Source: Nymphaea colorata (taxonomy: Eukaryota > Streptophyta > Magnoliopsida > Nymphaeales > Nymphaeaceae). From it: a stretch of 64,000 bases of DNA. Below are positions 36,270 to 47,836 of this stretch, one piece after another (the stretch's first letter is position 1; each line of letters begins with the position of its first letter). Both the position numbers and the translations under genes were made by a program. The stretch is taken from assembly GCF_008831285.2 (NCBI RefSeq), contig NC_045138.2:27995934-28059933 (forward strand), read 5' to 3'. Below the pieces are notes generated by a model. That model had not been told where the DNA came from. It worked only from the letters and a program-made list of their open reading frames with translations, and did not search any database.

Positions 36270-36990
36270 AAGAGACTACAATGGTACGCCCAAATGGGGG
36301 CCGGTACGCCGGTACGTTTGGATCTGGTTCTAATTCGAAATTAGATCCAAACCATATCATAACCAAAAAAAAAAAAAAAAACCCGACGGGCCGACGCCCG
36401 ATGCCTTACTTCTCCGTCTCGAGTTTGGTCCTTCCCTCGGCGGCGATTCTTTGCTGCGACTTTGGGCAGCGGCAACGGACGGTGGCTGGCGGCAGACGGG
36501 GACCGGCGACGGACGCGACTGGCGACGGACCAAGATTTCTACACATTTTTTAAATGGCCAAACACCCAAAAGCCAAAGGAAAATCCCCCAAATCCAGAAG
36601 AAGAAGAGAGGGAAAGTGGGAGGGAGAGAGTCATGCGGCCGGCGGCTGGTGCGCAACGCCGGGATCGGACTGGACGACGGCGAGAGAGAGAGAGGGAAAG
36701 ACTCACACGGTGCGCTGCCAGTGACGGCGGGACCCTGGTTGCCATTAGGCGACCGTGCGACGATTCGCGCTCTTTCTCTTGCTGTGGAAGGACGCAGCGT
36801 AGGGACCGAAATGAAGCAGCTTGGATCGGGTCTCATCCCTCAGGCGCACCGACCCGGGTCCAGTAAGGCCACAACTTCCACACATTTTTAGGTAAGTACA
36901 TTTTAAAAAATGGTTTTTTTAATTTTTTGAATTAAAAATATATAATAATATATAATATTCACCATAACACCGTACCATACCCGTATGACA
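36270..36990. mobile_element. GC-rich insertion present only in unit A
   Basis: Unit B is colinear on both sides of this block but lacks it. It contains a 17-base A run (36366-36382) and GGCGACGGA-rich sequence. Open frames on both strands are by-products of composition. Ends are not clearly defined and no target-site duplication was found. Confidence 0.5.
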
Positions 36991-37463
36991 TAGGAAGAGA
37001 GGAAAAAGTAAGAGCCGATGAAGAAAAGGGTAGGAAGAACCATTCTTAAAATGGAATTTTTTTCTTTTGTTTTTGTTTTTCTTCTCATGGTTCTCACATA
37101 ATTTTCCTTTATCCTGGTCTTATTTTTCTTTAATTTTTTGATGAAATTGTCATCCAAACATAAGATTACTATATCTTAAAAAATTCAGAGACTTGAAAAT
37201 TTCCTTCACTCATTCAATGTCGACAGAACCTTAGAGATGTAGCAAGTATTGAAATTAATAAGAAAAATTTGTTCTCTATAATTGCACCAAGAAAAAAGAA
37301 GCATACGTTCACTCATTCGAATCTTCCCATGCTCATCCACCAAAATACAAAATCCAATATGGGCATTGAACGAGAACCGAACCGATTCACCTGAAGATGG
37401 ATCTACTCGCATTTATTTAAGGGATAAAAGCAAAAAACCAATTGCGGCCATGGGATGAGATCT

Positions 37464-39924
37464 TCACTCCACACTCAATTCATTAATCATGTCCATCTTT
37501 GGCGCTTCAGAGCTTAAACCTGCACCGCTTGAGTCTGGGGAGAGGTCGGCTAACTGCTTGACGTTGAAGGGATAGACGTCGGACTTGGAGTCCGATAAGA
37601 ATATCCTTCTCGCGAGGATCAAGTTTGCTGCATTGGTAGGATGGCCGTCGTCGAAGAAGAGATATGTGTTTCTATCTTCACAAACACTGCCATTCTTCTT
37701 GCACTGCGCACTCGATACGGCACAACAAGGCTTGTCAACCACCGTGAGTCCTGTTAACCAGTGAAGCTTAACTCAGTCAAGCTAAGAATGGAAATTCGGT
37801 AATTATACATTATTTTACCGACAGCTATTTCAAATAGTAGATATTAAACGTTCTTCCATAGCAAGAAAATAGTACAAAAATATGCTCAAGTTTTCATGAA
37901 ATAAGAAAAACACACTTTTAATTTTTTTTTTTTTTTTTTTACCATAAAAACTCGTGGATTGAAGTGGGCTGGGGTTCCAGATGAATATTTTGTTTCAAAT
38001 TTCTTTTTTTTCTTTTTTTTTTTTAATAGAAGGGAAGTCGTTCAGTTTATCATGCTGTTCATTTTCTTCACATAACACAGAGTCTCTGATCGTTAAAAAA
38101 AAAAAAACCTGGTCATGATTCAAGGTTGACCCGGCTAAACCTAGCCATGAGTTAATGTTGGTTGAGCTTACTCCTAACTGGGCTTGACTTGACCCTAACT
38201 GGTCCATTTCAAAATATTTTAAAACTGGATAGAAGCAATGAGTCAACTCATCATCGTCGGCTCATGAACCTAATGACCTAATTATTAACTGATCGGAATC
38301 CGATTCAGAAATTTAGCAACGATGGTTCCCAGAAAAGCTGCATCGCCCAAGCACGCGAGTTAAAAGGAGGATTTCTTACACCAACCTCGTCAAGGACAAG
38401 TTTAACTGGTTCATAAAGCCATTGTTAGAATATGTGGAATCATGAAATGGAAGTGTTCGGCATACCGTAATCGGCGGGAGAATGTATCATCTCGCTCATG
38501 ATTTTGTAGCTGTTAGCAAAAACAACATGGGAGCCGGGCATGTCTCTGGTTAGCGTGTCGATTGAGGCGTTGAGGCGAATGTTGAATTGCATGGATGCCA
38601 AATTGTAGGTTTCGTTGCAGCTGCCGTCTGTAGTTGTTGATCTTGCTAACGGCGTGCAGCCACTCACCTGGATGGACAGTAACGCGAATTTCCGGGCTCC
38701 CAGACCATACAGCCACTGCGAAAAAAAGGGGAAATTTGAGTATATCTGTTCGTTTTAACTGTCGAAAAATTCATAAAATTTAGTCGAAGTTTTCGCGGTG
38801 CAATAAAAACAGGCTCAAGTTTTATTGTTTATCCAAGGATGTGGATGTTTGTCAATGCTGAGAGTGATGGGTGGTGATAAATAGACAGAAAGCTTTATTT
38901 ACCTTTAGTTGCTGCGTGAACCTGCCGAGAAGTTCCTCCGTGAATTCCGGCAGATAGCAGGCAGCTCGGAAAAAACAACCCCATACATAATCATTTCCGC
39001 CGGTATTAATCGCAAATATACTCCGTGAGAGATAAGATGAAAGATCCTTTCCAAGGAGGGACCTTAGTTCGGGCAGAGTTCTTGCCTCAAAGTTCCTGAT
39101 TTGTTGGTTGAATGGTATCACTTCCTCCTGCAACGCCAACAAACAAACAAAAGGGTTAATAAAAAAGAAGAGAGGCCCACAGAATCCACGTGCCATCCAT
39201 TATACTATGTAGATGTTGGAGTTCGGGTGCTATTTGACATCCTTCTTCTGTTAAAAGAAGGGCAATTGTGTTTTAGATAATGCCACATCAATCACGTAGA
39301 GCGTGTTTGGCAGTGAACGAAATCGCCCTTCTCTTGTTGTTTTATACAGTTGAACACGGCGCTCCACAGACACAAACAGTGGACGAGACCGGAGCAATGC
39401 GTTTGGCACACTCCAAGTCCTCTGAATTTTGTGTTTCGACCAGAATGTCCTCTTTCTGGGCGTGTCCTTAAGACAGGTAACCTGATTTGCTGCCCTCGAT
39501 CTTCGAGAATTAAAGAAGGCAAAGGCAAAAAAAGGAGCGATAATTTTACACTGAAATTGGTTGAGTCAAGAATGCCGGAAGATCCTGAAGCATAGTTCAC
39601 TCCACTTAGAATCATGCGTCCTTTGGTGCTCGGGTTAGTGAAGCAAGGTAGTAAATTGGGGACGCCCAGAAGCTGTCCAAGAACATCGGCCACTGTTTTG
39701 TCATTGTTGAACCTTCCTGTCGGAAAGCCAAAATCAACGCCGTAAGGCGGATAATTGGCTTTGGCTGTTGAACCTGCAAAGAATATATTGTTGCCATTGT
39801 CAACTAAGGAATCCCCAAAAACAAACATGGATGTGGTATTGGACGCTCCATTTTCCTCCAGGCAATGCAGAAGAGACGAGGAGCCGAGGAGGATGAAGAT
39901 GAACAACGTCATCGCTGCCATCAT
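37464..39924 (-). CDS. GDSL esterase/lipase A1 (intact)
   Basis: A secreted SGNH-fold serine hydrolase of the plant GDSL family, acting on ester bonds of lipids or wall polymers; the substrate is not predictable here. Exons: 39924..39550, 39127..38903, 38715..38466, 37750..37464. They total 1137 nt, or 378 aa plus stop, with phases 0, 0 and 1 at the junctions. A signal peptide (MTLFIFILLGSSSLLHC) precedes block I, FVFGDSLVDNGNN (Ser39). Block II is SGVNYASGSSGIL, block III is NTGGND (Asn170) and block V is FFDDGHPTNAAN (Asp317, His320). All four catalytic blocks are present and the length is typical. It is nearly identical in structure to B1 at 49122-51733, so the duplication is recent. The first in-frame ATG opens MMAAM. 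An ATG at 39912 is also possible. Confidence 0.93.
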
Positions 39925-40010
39925 TCACTTTGCAGTGTGGTTGGCAGTGCTTTGGTGTCTTTATGCAATTGGGAAGATGCAATTGTTTGTTCTCCTTCGG
40001 TCATTCACCA

Positions 40011-40020
40011 CACTTATAGG
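40011..40020 (-). promoter_or_regulatory. Candidate TATA box of GDSL A1
   Basis: On the minus strand cctataagtg lies about 90 bases upstream of the A1 start. Homology to B1 stops at about 40003, so this promoter element is not shared with B1. Confidence 0.35.
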
Positions 40021-40069
40021 GTGCCTGTTCTAGGTACATTTGACTTATCGATGCTCAAGGAAGGAGCCT

Positions 40070-41640
40070 GAATACATTTCTTAGAGCTATAGACTTGACC
40101 AGTTGTTGCCTTCTTAACAGTCTTTGCTAATTGTGGGGTCAATGTGAGCCACAGTCTGTAAAAAAAGCTTTAACGGTGCGCTGTTGGAGCTAAGTTTAGC
40201 CACATAATCTCAATCATTCGCCCTGTCTTGAGGCCCAGATTCTTTATTTCGTATGCAAACAGCACCAAAGCTAGTTGTATGCTTACATATGTCCCTGCCA
40301 GTGGACCAGATGCATTCAGTTGCACATAACCACCTCGAGCAACACCTACTTAACAACTCGTCTTTTTTTTTTTAATTTTAATAAAATGATACTAACAATA
40401 TTTTCTATACTAACTTTTAAAAAGCGTTACTTTTGAAAGAAATGCAAGAAATCGAAATGCCGTTTAAAACTTAAAAAAAAATGTGTTTTTCTTGAAAAAA
40501 AATGAAAAAAAACTCACTAAAAACACGTTTGTAACGTGCTTTTTATCATTATTATTTTTTTATTTTTTAATGCCAAATCAGTTTTTTTTTTGCAAATGTA
40601 TCTTTTCATGTTTGTGTTAATATGTTCTCAATTATTTTATTTTTCTTTATTTTCAGTTTTTTTAATTTTTTTTAAAATTACCATTTTTTTCTTGTATTTT
40701 TTAAGCGGGCCGTATCATACCCCAAAAAACAGCTCACCGTTTAAAACTCCAAAAAGTTATTTTGACTATGCAGTTTATTTATTCTCTATGCAGTAAATCT
40801 CTTGGCTATTATCTCCAGCCTCAAAACTTTAGGTACCCAAATAGAAGCCTTTAGGTAACAAAAACGGTGCATTCCAAAAATACAATGTTGATGAATCATG
40901 AATGCATCTATTTTGAAAACATATTTATGAAACACTATGTTCCAAACAATACAACCAAATGCCTGGACTTGAAACATCGATGACGGCTCGCTTAAAGGTC
41001 GTGTTGTGCCTCGAATACCAACAGAGGACATTCCAACACAGGACCCTTGTAGAAAAGAAATGGCATTTGCCACTGTAGGTGTTAGGGGGAGTGTCGTGGA
41101 TGGCGATCGCAGTCGGCAAAGCACAAATAGATTGAGCTGTCGTTTGGCTCGGAAACGTCGACGGAATGGTGGGATGGGATAAACTCCAAAACTGGGGCTT
41201 ATTCAAGCTAACGGTTGCTGTTCATGTAAGCATCGGGAACTGAGAGGAACAGTGCATCGTTTTTTGCTTTTCGTGCTCCAGGGTTGATGCCATGGAATTG
41301 TCCAAGTTTTGCTTCCTCGGTCAAGCAAGAACTCATTTGGTGGATGAAAAAGACTTTCTTCATTAAATGGTTGAGTCCATCTCCTAGACAAGAAATTATG
41401 GTTTGTGAAGGATGTAACGACCCATCGGACAAATCCCATGAGCTTGGTGAATTTCGGCAGTTGCATCCTAAGAAGGTCAGCGAAGCTACCCTTTTGTGCG
41501 CTAGCACTTACCTAATTAGCAGTCTTACCTAATTAGCAGAGTCTCGACTCTCCTGGATGTTGGTTGGTGCTTATCACAATGAATGTGCAGCCGGAGGTCA
41601 TTCAAATAGCATAAGAACTATTAGTCAGATGATCAACAAT
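40070..41640. other. Intergenic part of unit A, no gene seen
   Basis: AT-rich sequence with T-runs. The block 40290-41130 recurs in unit C at about 59400-59960 and is missing from unit B. The sequence near 41455-41510 resembles 62000-62080, the 3' flank of the GDSL copy at 61427-62397. Exon 4 of psi-A2 should lie here but was not found. Confidence 0.6.
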
Positions 41641-41652
41641 CACACAACATAC

Positions 41653-43972
41653 CATAAGAAGTTGGATCATCGATAATTTCACTGAAGATTTGACAAGTGC
41701 TAGCAAAAACGGCGTGGGAGCCAGGCATTTCACTCTTAAGACCGTCGATTGACGCGTTCAGGTGAGTGTTGAATAGAACAGCGGGGAGGTTGGAAACTTC
41801 ACTGCAGTTCCCACCATTCTGCAGTCGAGCCCCCAGCGTGCAGCCACTTGGTTGGCTGCCAAATAGCACAAATTTCCAAGCACCCCAGCCATAAAACCAC
41901 TTTAGAAATATTTCCATGAGAATCGACCACCTATACTACACCCTTCAGAGCCTAAAACAAGTTTTATGTTCGAAGCTGAACAAATTTTAATGATTTTTTT
42001 ATAAGTTTTTTTTAAAATATCCACCTTCCACCTTCTTTTTCCGTTTGATGGATATATTTTGCATGCACCACCTATGCACGCAACCGCTTCTTTAGAATAA
42101 ACAATATCCTTGTCTTTTGACAAAATGGAATGTTCTCATCTCAACGACAAAGTTTATGCATTACTTCTTCAAATTGATCTAGAGATGTGAACAAAATATT
42201 GTTTGCGGATGAGTTTTTTCCCGTATATGGTACAGTAAAGTTGAAAATCTCAGGAAAATGAAAAAAAAAACTTAAAAATGCAATGCGAAAGATACAAAAA
42301 TAAAATAAAATGCAACAATAAGAAATGCCCAATGCCAATACAAAATGCAGTCAAAAAATGTGTTTTTTTAATGTTTTTTTGACATCTTTTACTTTTAGCA
42401 TTGTTTTTCAAAAAGCTGGGTTTTTTGGGCTAACTTTTATTTGAAGTATAACGTGGGTTTTTAAGACAATGCATTTGAGTCATACTTCACAGATTCTACT
42501 TATTGCTCTTAGGCTAGAAGTTCAAGATTCTAATAAATTTTCTTCCTCTTGTCTTAGTAGAAAGAACCTTTGTGTTAACTTCAGTTGCTCAGTGACATTC
42601 CCGGTGAGTAACCGTGAAAATTCTGGCAAACAACATGGTGTTTCTGGAAACAATGAGCGGCGTAATCGTTTCCAAGACAAATATACTCCGCGGCAGATAA
42701 GAAGAAAGGTTGCTTCCAACAAGAGATTGTTGGTGTATGGAACTTGATCCATACTAGACAATCATATGTAATACTGCGGATCCAACTTCACGGTAAGTTG
42801 GTGGGTTTTGCCCATTATGTTGAGAGGAGGGCCGCAGTTTTCTGTGTCTTTTCTTCTGAGAGTGTCTGTGTTTATTTGTGAGTGAATAGTAAAGATTTGT
42901 GCGACCGTGGACGTAGGAGATTATTGCTCCGAACCACGTAAATCTTTGTCTTCTTCCTTGTTGCTTCTAACCCCCTCTTAAAAGTGCATGAAAAAAGTTT
43001 AGAGATCTCAACTCCAGCAAAGTCCCTTCTTTGAAGTTCCTGATTTGCTGATTTAGATGTATTATTATCATCTGTGAGCGCAACAGACCGAAAAAATATA
43101 TATATCTTTCCTGTTCATTGAAGACGTTAAGGAGACGGAAAAAAAATATATCTTTCCTGCTCATTGAAGACGTTAAGGAAACTGAAATCAGATTAGGGGA
43201 AGAATGGTATGAAAGTGCAGGTGCTAGAAATGTTATTTTTGGGAAACATAAACTATTTTGGGAGCAAATCAAAGCCTTAAATAAAAAATATAAAAATGTA
43301 TCATGAATGTTTTTTTCTTTTATTTTTTCAACTTAAAAAACGTCAAAGGTAATAAAAACTTTATTGAGCGAGTAGTAGAAATATTTAATTCTACCACCGC
43401 AAAATAGAGTCAAAACCCAACTCAATTTCTTGTCTCCTTAGGATGGAGGGTTTAGTGTAGCCCCGCTGTTCTTTCAACGTCTCTTTTGCATATAATTTGA
43501 TACAAAACTCGCTACCTACCCAGCCTCCACCTCACTCCCTATGACAATAAAAATGATTCAAGAAGATCGAAAACACGAGCGGGGCTAGAGATATTATCGG
43601 CGAGGATCTCCTTTACATTGAAAGTAGTCGAGTCGAGAATGCTGGAGCCAGCAGATGCGTAGTTCACTTCATTGAAAATTTTGGTTCCTTTGGTGGTGGG
43701 ATCGTTGAAACAGGGGAGTCGATGAGGGAGTCCCAGATGCTGTCAAAGAGCATCGGCCATGGTCATCTATTGGTGAACCTCTCCGTCGGAACTTCAAGAT
43801 CAATCCCGTACGGCAGAAAATTGGCCGTGGCATCAGAATCCAGGAAGTACACGTTGTTACCGTTATCAACAACCGAGTCCCCAAAGACAAACAAGGCCGT
43901 GATATTGCCGGGTGCTTCATTGAAGAAGAAGCTCACCAGAATCAGAATACTGAAAAACGCCACCCTTGTCAT
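41653..43972 (-). pseudogene. GDSL esterase/lipase pseudogene psi-A2
   Basis: A second GDSL type, related to the copy at 61427-62397. Exon 1 (43972..43617) keeps the signal peptide and block I FVFGDSVVDNGNN but has lost one base after RFTN and runs into a stop. Exon 2 (43071..42579) is split by an LTR insertion (42728-43001), has a 10-base deletion that removes part of the NTGGND block, and lost a G at its donor (aagttaac instead of aaggtaac). Exon 3 (41899..41653) is open (FVLFGSQPSGCT). Exon 4 was not found downstream. The gene is clearly dead. Confidence 0.88.
42728..43001 (+). mobile_element. Solo-LTR-like insertion in exon 2 of psi-A2
   Basis: It starts TGTTGGTGTATGGA and is flanked by gagat (42723-42727) and gagat (43002-43006). 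It belongs to the same family as the element at 56612-56937 but lies in the opposite orientation: both carry the gaaccacgtaaat word (atttacgtggttc on the other strand). Its distal end lacks the last ~20 bases of the other copy, so it does not end in CA. Confidence 0.75.
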
Positions 43973-44661
43973 GGTCTCCACTTGTTTGTATCCATGAGCA
44001 AGCTCTCCATTATTCCTTTATACAGCGTGCGATCTGATGCCAGTAGGGGCTTCATGTAGACCGCTTCTGGCACGCTCGTTACTGAATACTGTGTGGTTAC
44101 AGTGGTCCTGCCATAAGCCTAAACATGTAAGCTGGTTCACCATTTACCTACTTCTTCAGTTCAGGTCCAGTTGATTGTTTATTGGGGCTGAACATTTTGG
44201 TGGTTGAACTGATGAACAAGAGTGTTATTATTGGAGTTTCCGTGGCTAGGCTTGGTTTCATACACTACACGGGCCAATTTAAGAGACTTTATTCATTGTA
44301 AAGAGTCTAAGAGATTATTCAGGTCCGTCCAATGGTATGAGAGCTCATTGAAGTAGGGTCTGTTCACAAATCGTATCAAAGTGGGTCTAGTTTAACAGAG
44401 TAAATACTGTAATAAAACCTCCTAAATTGACAAACAAAACTTTGGTCAAACTGACTGGGTAACGCAAACTGATCAATTAAAAGTTAACCACAAATCACAA
44501 GGTGCTTCATTATTGATCATATAAATACATAAGAACTTTTCTGGGATTCCAGAAAATCCCCTTGCTTGTAAATCCATCAGAAAAATGTAGCATGGATATA
44601 AGTCTAGCTATATGAACATATCAGTACGTCTTCAATGCTTGGTAACTGTTCTGATGCCACT

Positions 44662-44850
44662 ATAACAACCCGACTCACTCTTAAACTCGGGCCTTTGGTT
44701 TGGTGAATTTCAACCCTCTCCTTAACAGTTTCGGCTCTAATCTCAAAAGGTTATAAACCAAGACAACCATTTATGGTAATGATCCTCTTTATAAATCCTT
44801 GAAAATTCCTCACAATCTTTAATATGGAACTAAATTTTTGGGGTGTTACA
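44662..44850 (-). repeat. TGTAACACCCC-type repeat, copy in unit A
   Basis: On the minus strand it starts TGTAACACCCC and ends GGGTTGTTAT. Related copies lie at 54911-55097 and 55175-55363. The start resembles a retrotransposon LTR, but no second LTR or internal region is present. Confidence 0.55.
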
Positions 44851-44851
44851 A

Positions 44852-45040
44852 TATATATACTCTACTCTAATGCAGAGAGGGGAAGAAAGAGAGAAAGAGA
44901 GCCGATAAAAATGGTAGATATATGTACTCTACTGTAATACAAAGGGGGGAGGGGGGGGAGCGAGAGAGAGAAAGAGCCGATAAAAATGGTAGATATATGT
45001 ACTCTAGTGTAATACATAGGGGAGGGAGAGAGAGAGAGAA
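44852..45040. repeat. Minisatellite, about 67-73 bp unit, unit A spacer
   Basis: Three copies, each with tactct, then a GA-rich tract, then gccgataaaaatggtaga. The equivalent array in unit B is 55365-55545; unit C keeps one degraded copy near 60600. Confidence 0.8.
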
Positions 45041-45096
45041 GAGTCTAGTAGTGCCTGCTCCCTCTTCAAGCATCCATAAGAACTCGTATTTGTCTT

Positions 45097-45362
45097 GGAT
45101 TAGAAAACTTATTTCACGAGCAAACTGCTTTGTTGCTGTGTTTCATGGTGAGAGTGATAACATTACACATAAAGAGGTGACGAACATTGTGCAAAGTGGC
45201 ATGACTAATGAACCTAAAAGCAAGGACCATGGCAAGAGTTATGAACCTAAAAAGCAGGGATTGTGGGCGGCAACTTGTCAAAACTTTAGACAACACCTGC
45301 CTGAATTTAAATTCAATAGTAGTTATTCATACAAGTTACAAACAAAAATAAAGAACCGTTAG
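45097..45362 (+). other. Conserved unidentified open frame, copy A
   Basis: An open frame reading WIRKLISRANCFVAVFHGES, then DNITHKEV, down to KIKNR and a stop at 45362. Near-identical copies lie at 55593-55859 and 60699-60869. I do not recognise the family. It may be an exon fragment captured before the array expanded, or noncoding sequence kept similar only by recent duplication. No start codon is shared by all copies. Confidence 0.4.
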
Positions 45363-45765
45363 TGTACCTCTCTATGCATGGCTTCTAACAATAAGCAGCA
45401 TTTGGCGTGATCCTCTTTTTCATTCTAATATGAGAGCTATTGTGAAAGCAGGTGGAAACCATCGAACCACATTAAAATTTGCATTGCTTTGTTCACTTTA
45501 ATTCTTTGTTGTTAAGACAACAAAGAAGAGTAAACAGAACCCCTTAGGAACAGAACAGTGGCTCCGTGTGGGAGTCATTTTATTAGAAGACATTGGTCTC
45601 ACCAGTGCGAATAAGAATAATAGCATTCCCGCAATCAGACATGCTCTAAGTGTTTTAATTTGGAAAAGAAACTGCCACAAATTACAAGAGATTGTAAGGT
45701 TGAAGCATATTTTCTGAACTGCTTGATTTGTTTACATTCATGTGGCTGTTCGTGGCATAGAGATA

Positions 45766-45960
45766 AGCAGGGGCAGAGGGAGAGGGGGCCACCTAGGCCG
45801 TGGCTCCACCTCAGTTAAGTGAAAAAAAAATTACATTAACAAAATTTAAAAAAATTTAATTGCATAATACATTTTTTGGATTTGGGTTTAGTTTGGCCTT
45901 ACCTTGATAAATTCGTTGGACCGTTTGGCCCACCCTAAAAAAAAAATCCTCGCTCCCCCT
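45766..45960. mobile_element. Possible small DNA element, GGGGGCC-type ends
   Basis: It begins near aggggcagagggagaggggg and ends with aatcctcgctccccct. The ends are roughly inverted and the interior is AT-rich. It adjoins the Copia LTR. Tentative. Confidence 0.35.
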
Positions 45961-46649
45961 TGGAGATAAGGAGATGATCTCTCAACTTCCATAAGATAAT
46001 AAAGAATCCACTATCTTTGGTAGAAGATATGATTATAAATTATCCTCACCAAGATTATTGGAATCAATCAAGACTATCGGTATCTGCTGAAGGATTCTAG
46101 TAAATCTCTCATAAAATTGTTTCCATCTTACTCTGGTGTATTCAAATTTATATAAGGAGTTGTATTCCTGCTGTAATATAGACAAAAAATAAAAAAGAAG
46201 AAAGTTCCTTTTTCTCTCTCCCGGATGTAGGCTAATAAGCCGAACCACGTAAATTATTGTTATATTCTGTTTCTTCTACGTATCTCCTGTTTCTGTCATA
46301 TACATTTTTAACATGGTATCAGAGCCAGGTTTTCCTGAGCACTTGAAGATGATTCTTCGTGGGGATCTGCAATCGGTTTGTCACTAACATCTGCAGCAGA
46401 GAAATTCTGTCAACCCTGAGAAATTCTGGCGATAGGAGTTGCTTTCAGAGTACAGGAAGAATCTGGCGAGAATCTGTCGCTACGATGCTTGCTTTCCTAA
46501 TTTCTAAACAAAATTGGGAAAATACTTTGCCACGGTGATTCATTCTAACAATCTTGCATTCTTTAATTTATGTCGCCAATTAATCGATTCTCTTATGAAC
46601 GCCTAATTTTCGGTTGATGCTATGACCGAAAATCCAAGCATAGGGAAGT
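45961..46649 (+). mobile_element. Truncated Copia retrotransposon: 5' LTR, primer-binding site, leader
   Basis: The LTR (45961-46313) starts TGGAGATAAGGAG and ends TTAACA. It is followed directly by the primer-binding site TGGTATCAGAGCC (46314-46326), complementary to initiator methionine tRNA and standard for plant Copia elements. The leader continues to an ATG-initiated gag-like start (MTENPSIGK, near 46622). The element stops abruptly at 46649, exactly where duplication unit B begins. Confidence 0.85.
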
Positions 46650-47836
46650 TATATGTCGACGTGTTTGGATGTTTGAACAATGTTTATGCAACCCTTTTTT
46701 TCCTTAGGAATTAAAATGACCCGATTCCGTGAGCACATCCCTTTCTATCTATTTATTTATGTATTTGATTCCCCACCACAACCACAGGAAATTCATTCCT
46801 TTTCGCCATCAAGGAGGAAACAGGAAACCGGCGGACGTCCTATTTGAAAACATTTACCTTTACTTTGTTTGTATGGAAGGAAAGAAAACTAAAAACTTTG
46901 TTTGGATGTAAGGAAAGAAAGTGAAAAGTCGCTTTGGATTTCTTTGTCCCAGCCACAACCTTTTATTCTCATTTTTATTACATGTTTCCAGAAAAAAGTT
47001 CCATTAAATTCTAGGCTAAAATCGTAAGAATGTTATCAGGGGCAACTGGTGCGAAGAGGAAGAAACCATTTGCAGATTAGCTTTCTTCTATTTTTACTTT
47101 TTCATGCTATCATGTTGTAAGGCAGAACCAATTTTACAGGCGGCGAAGTTTGAGCCATTTTATCAGTTTATCAGATTTGAAAGTTTAATTATCAAAATTT
47201 TCTGGAAAAAGGAAAATGTTATTTATCAGACATCTTATGCTTCTACTTTTTATTTGGTTATAGTTACTGGGAAATGATTCTTTAACTAAATTTCTAATGT
47301 ACAAAAAATTCCAATTTCTCTTTCTGAGACACGAATATGTACAGGAGCATTATTAACTGTCTACTATAACAATTGTTTAAGACCCTTTGCTTTTATTACT
47401 GAATTTTAGCCATCCAGCAAAATACAAAATCCAACACACATATATATATATATATATATATACACACGTGTGTGTGTGTACGTGTGTGTTCTAAAAATAA
47501 AAATGAAGATTTATGACCCATCGCATGTAAAGGCGCATAAAAGCTTATGGTTCAAATGTATTTATAAAAATATTCGTGAGTAAATCAAGTATAAAAACAA
47601 TGAAGAAGAAAAAGATAGTAGGCGAGGAAAAGCTAAGAGCTGATAGAGAAAAGGGTTGGAAGAATCATTCTTAAAATGGGATTATTGGCTTTTTTCCTTT
47701 TTTCTTCTCTTAGTTCTCACATAATTTTCCTTTAACCTGGTTGTATTTTTCTTTTATTTTTTGATGAAATTGTCATCCAAGCTTAAGGTTACTAATATGT
47801 AAAAAAAGGCAGAGACTTAAAAACTCACCTTAAAAC

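Larger units (their letters stand above)
35441..45720. repeat. Segmental duplication unit A of the GDSL array
   Basis: It starts ttatatgtcgacgtgtttgg, shared with unit B at 46650. Order: leader (35441-36235), GDSL gene A1 (37464-39924), intergenic part (40.0-41.6 kb), psi-A2 (41653-43972), and a spacer with LTR-like repeat, minisatellite and conserved open frame (44.0-45.7 kb). Large colinear blocks recur in B: 35441-36235 with 46650-47475, 37190-40003 with 48905-51807, and 42100-45690 with 52370-56160. Confidence 0.85.

Noticed and set aside
36357-36891. Open frames of 119-159 codons on both strands around 36.36-36.89 kb
   Set aside because: They overlap on both strands in a GC-rich, repeat-like insertion absent from unit B. 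There is no domain, splice context or codon preference.
38852-39196. Extended start upstream of GDSL A1 exon 2
   Set aside because: The extra residues are intron sequence. The splice acceptor at 39128 and the equal exon length in B1 show the true exon boundary.
40786-41206. Minus-strand frames shared between units A and C (VANAISFLQGSCVGMSS)
   Set aside because: Similarity is explained by segmental duplication. The frames overlap on both strands and no domain was recognised.
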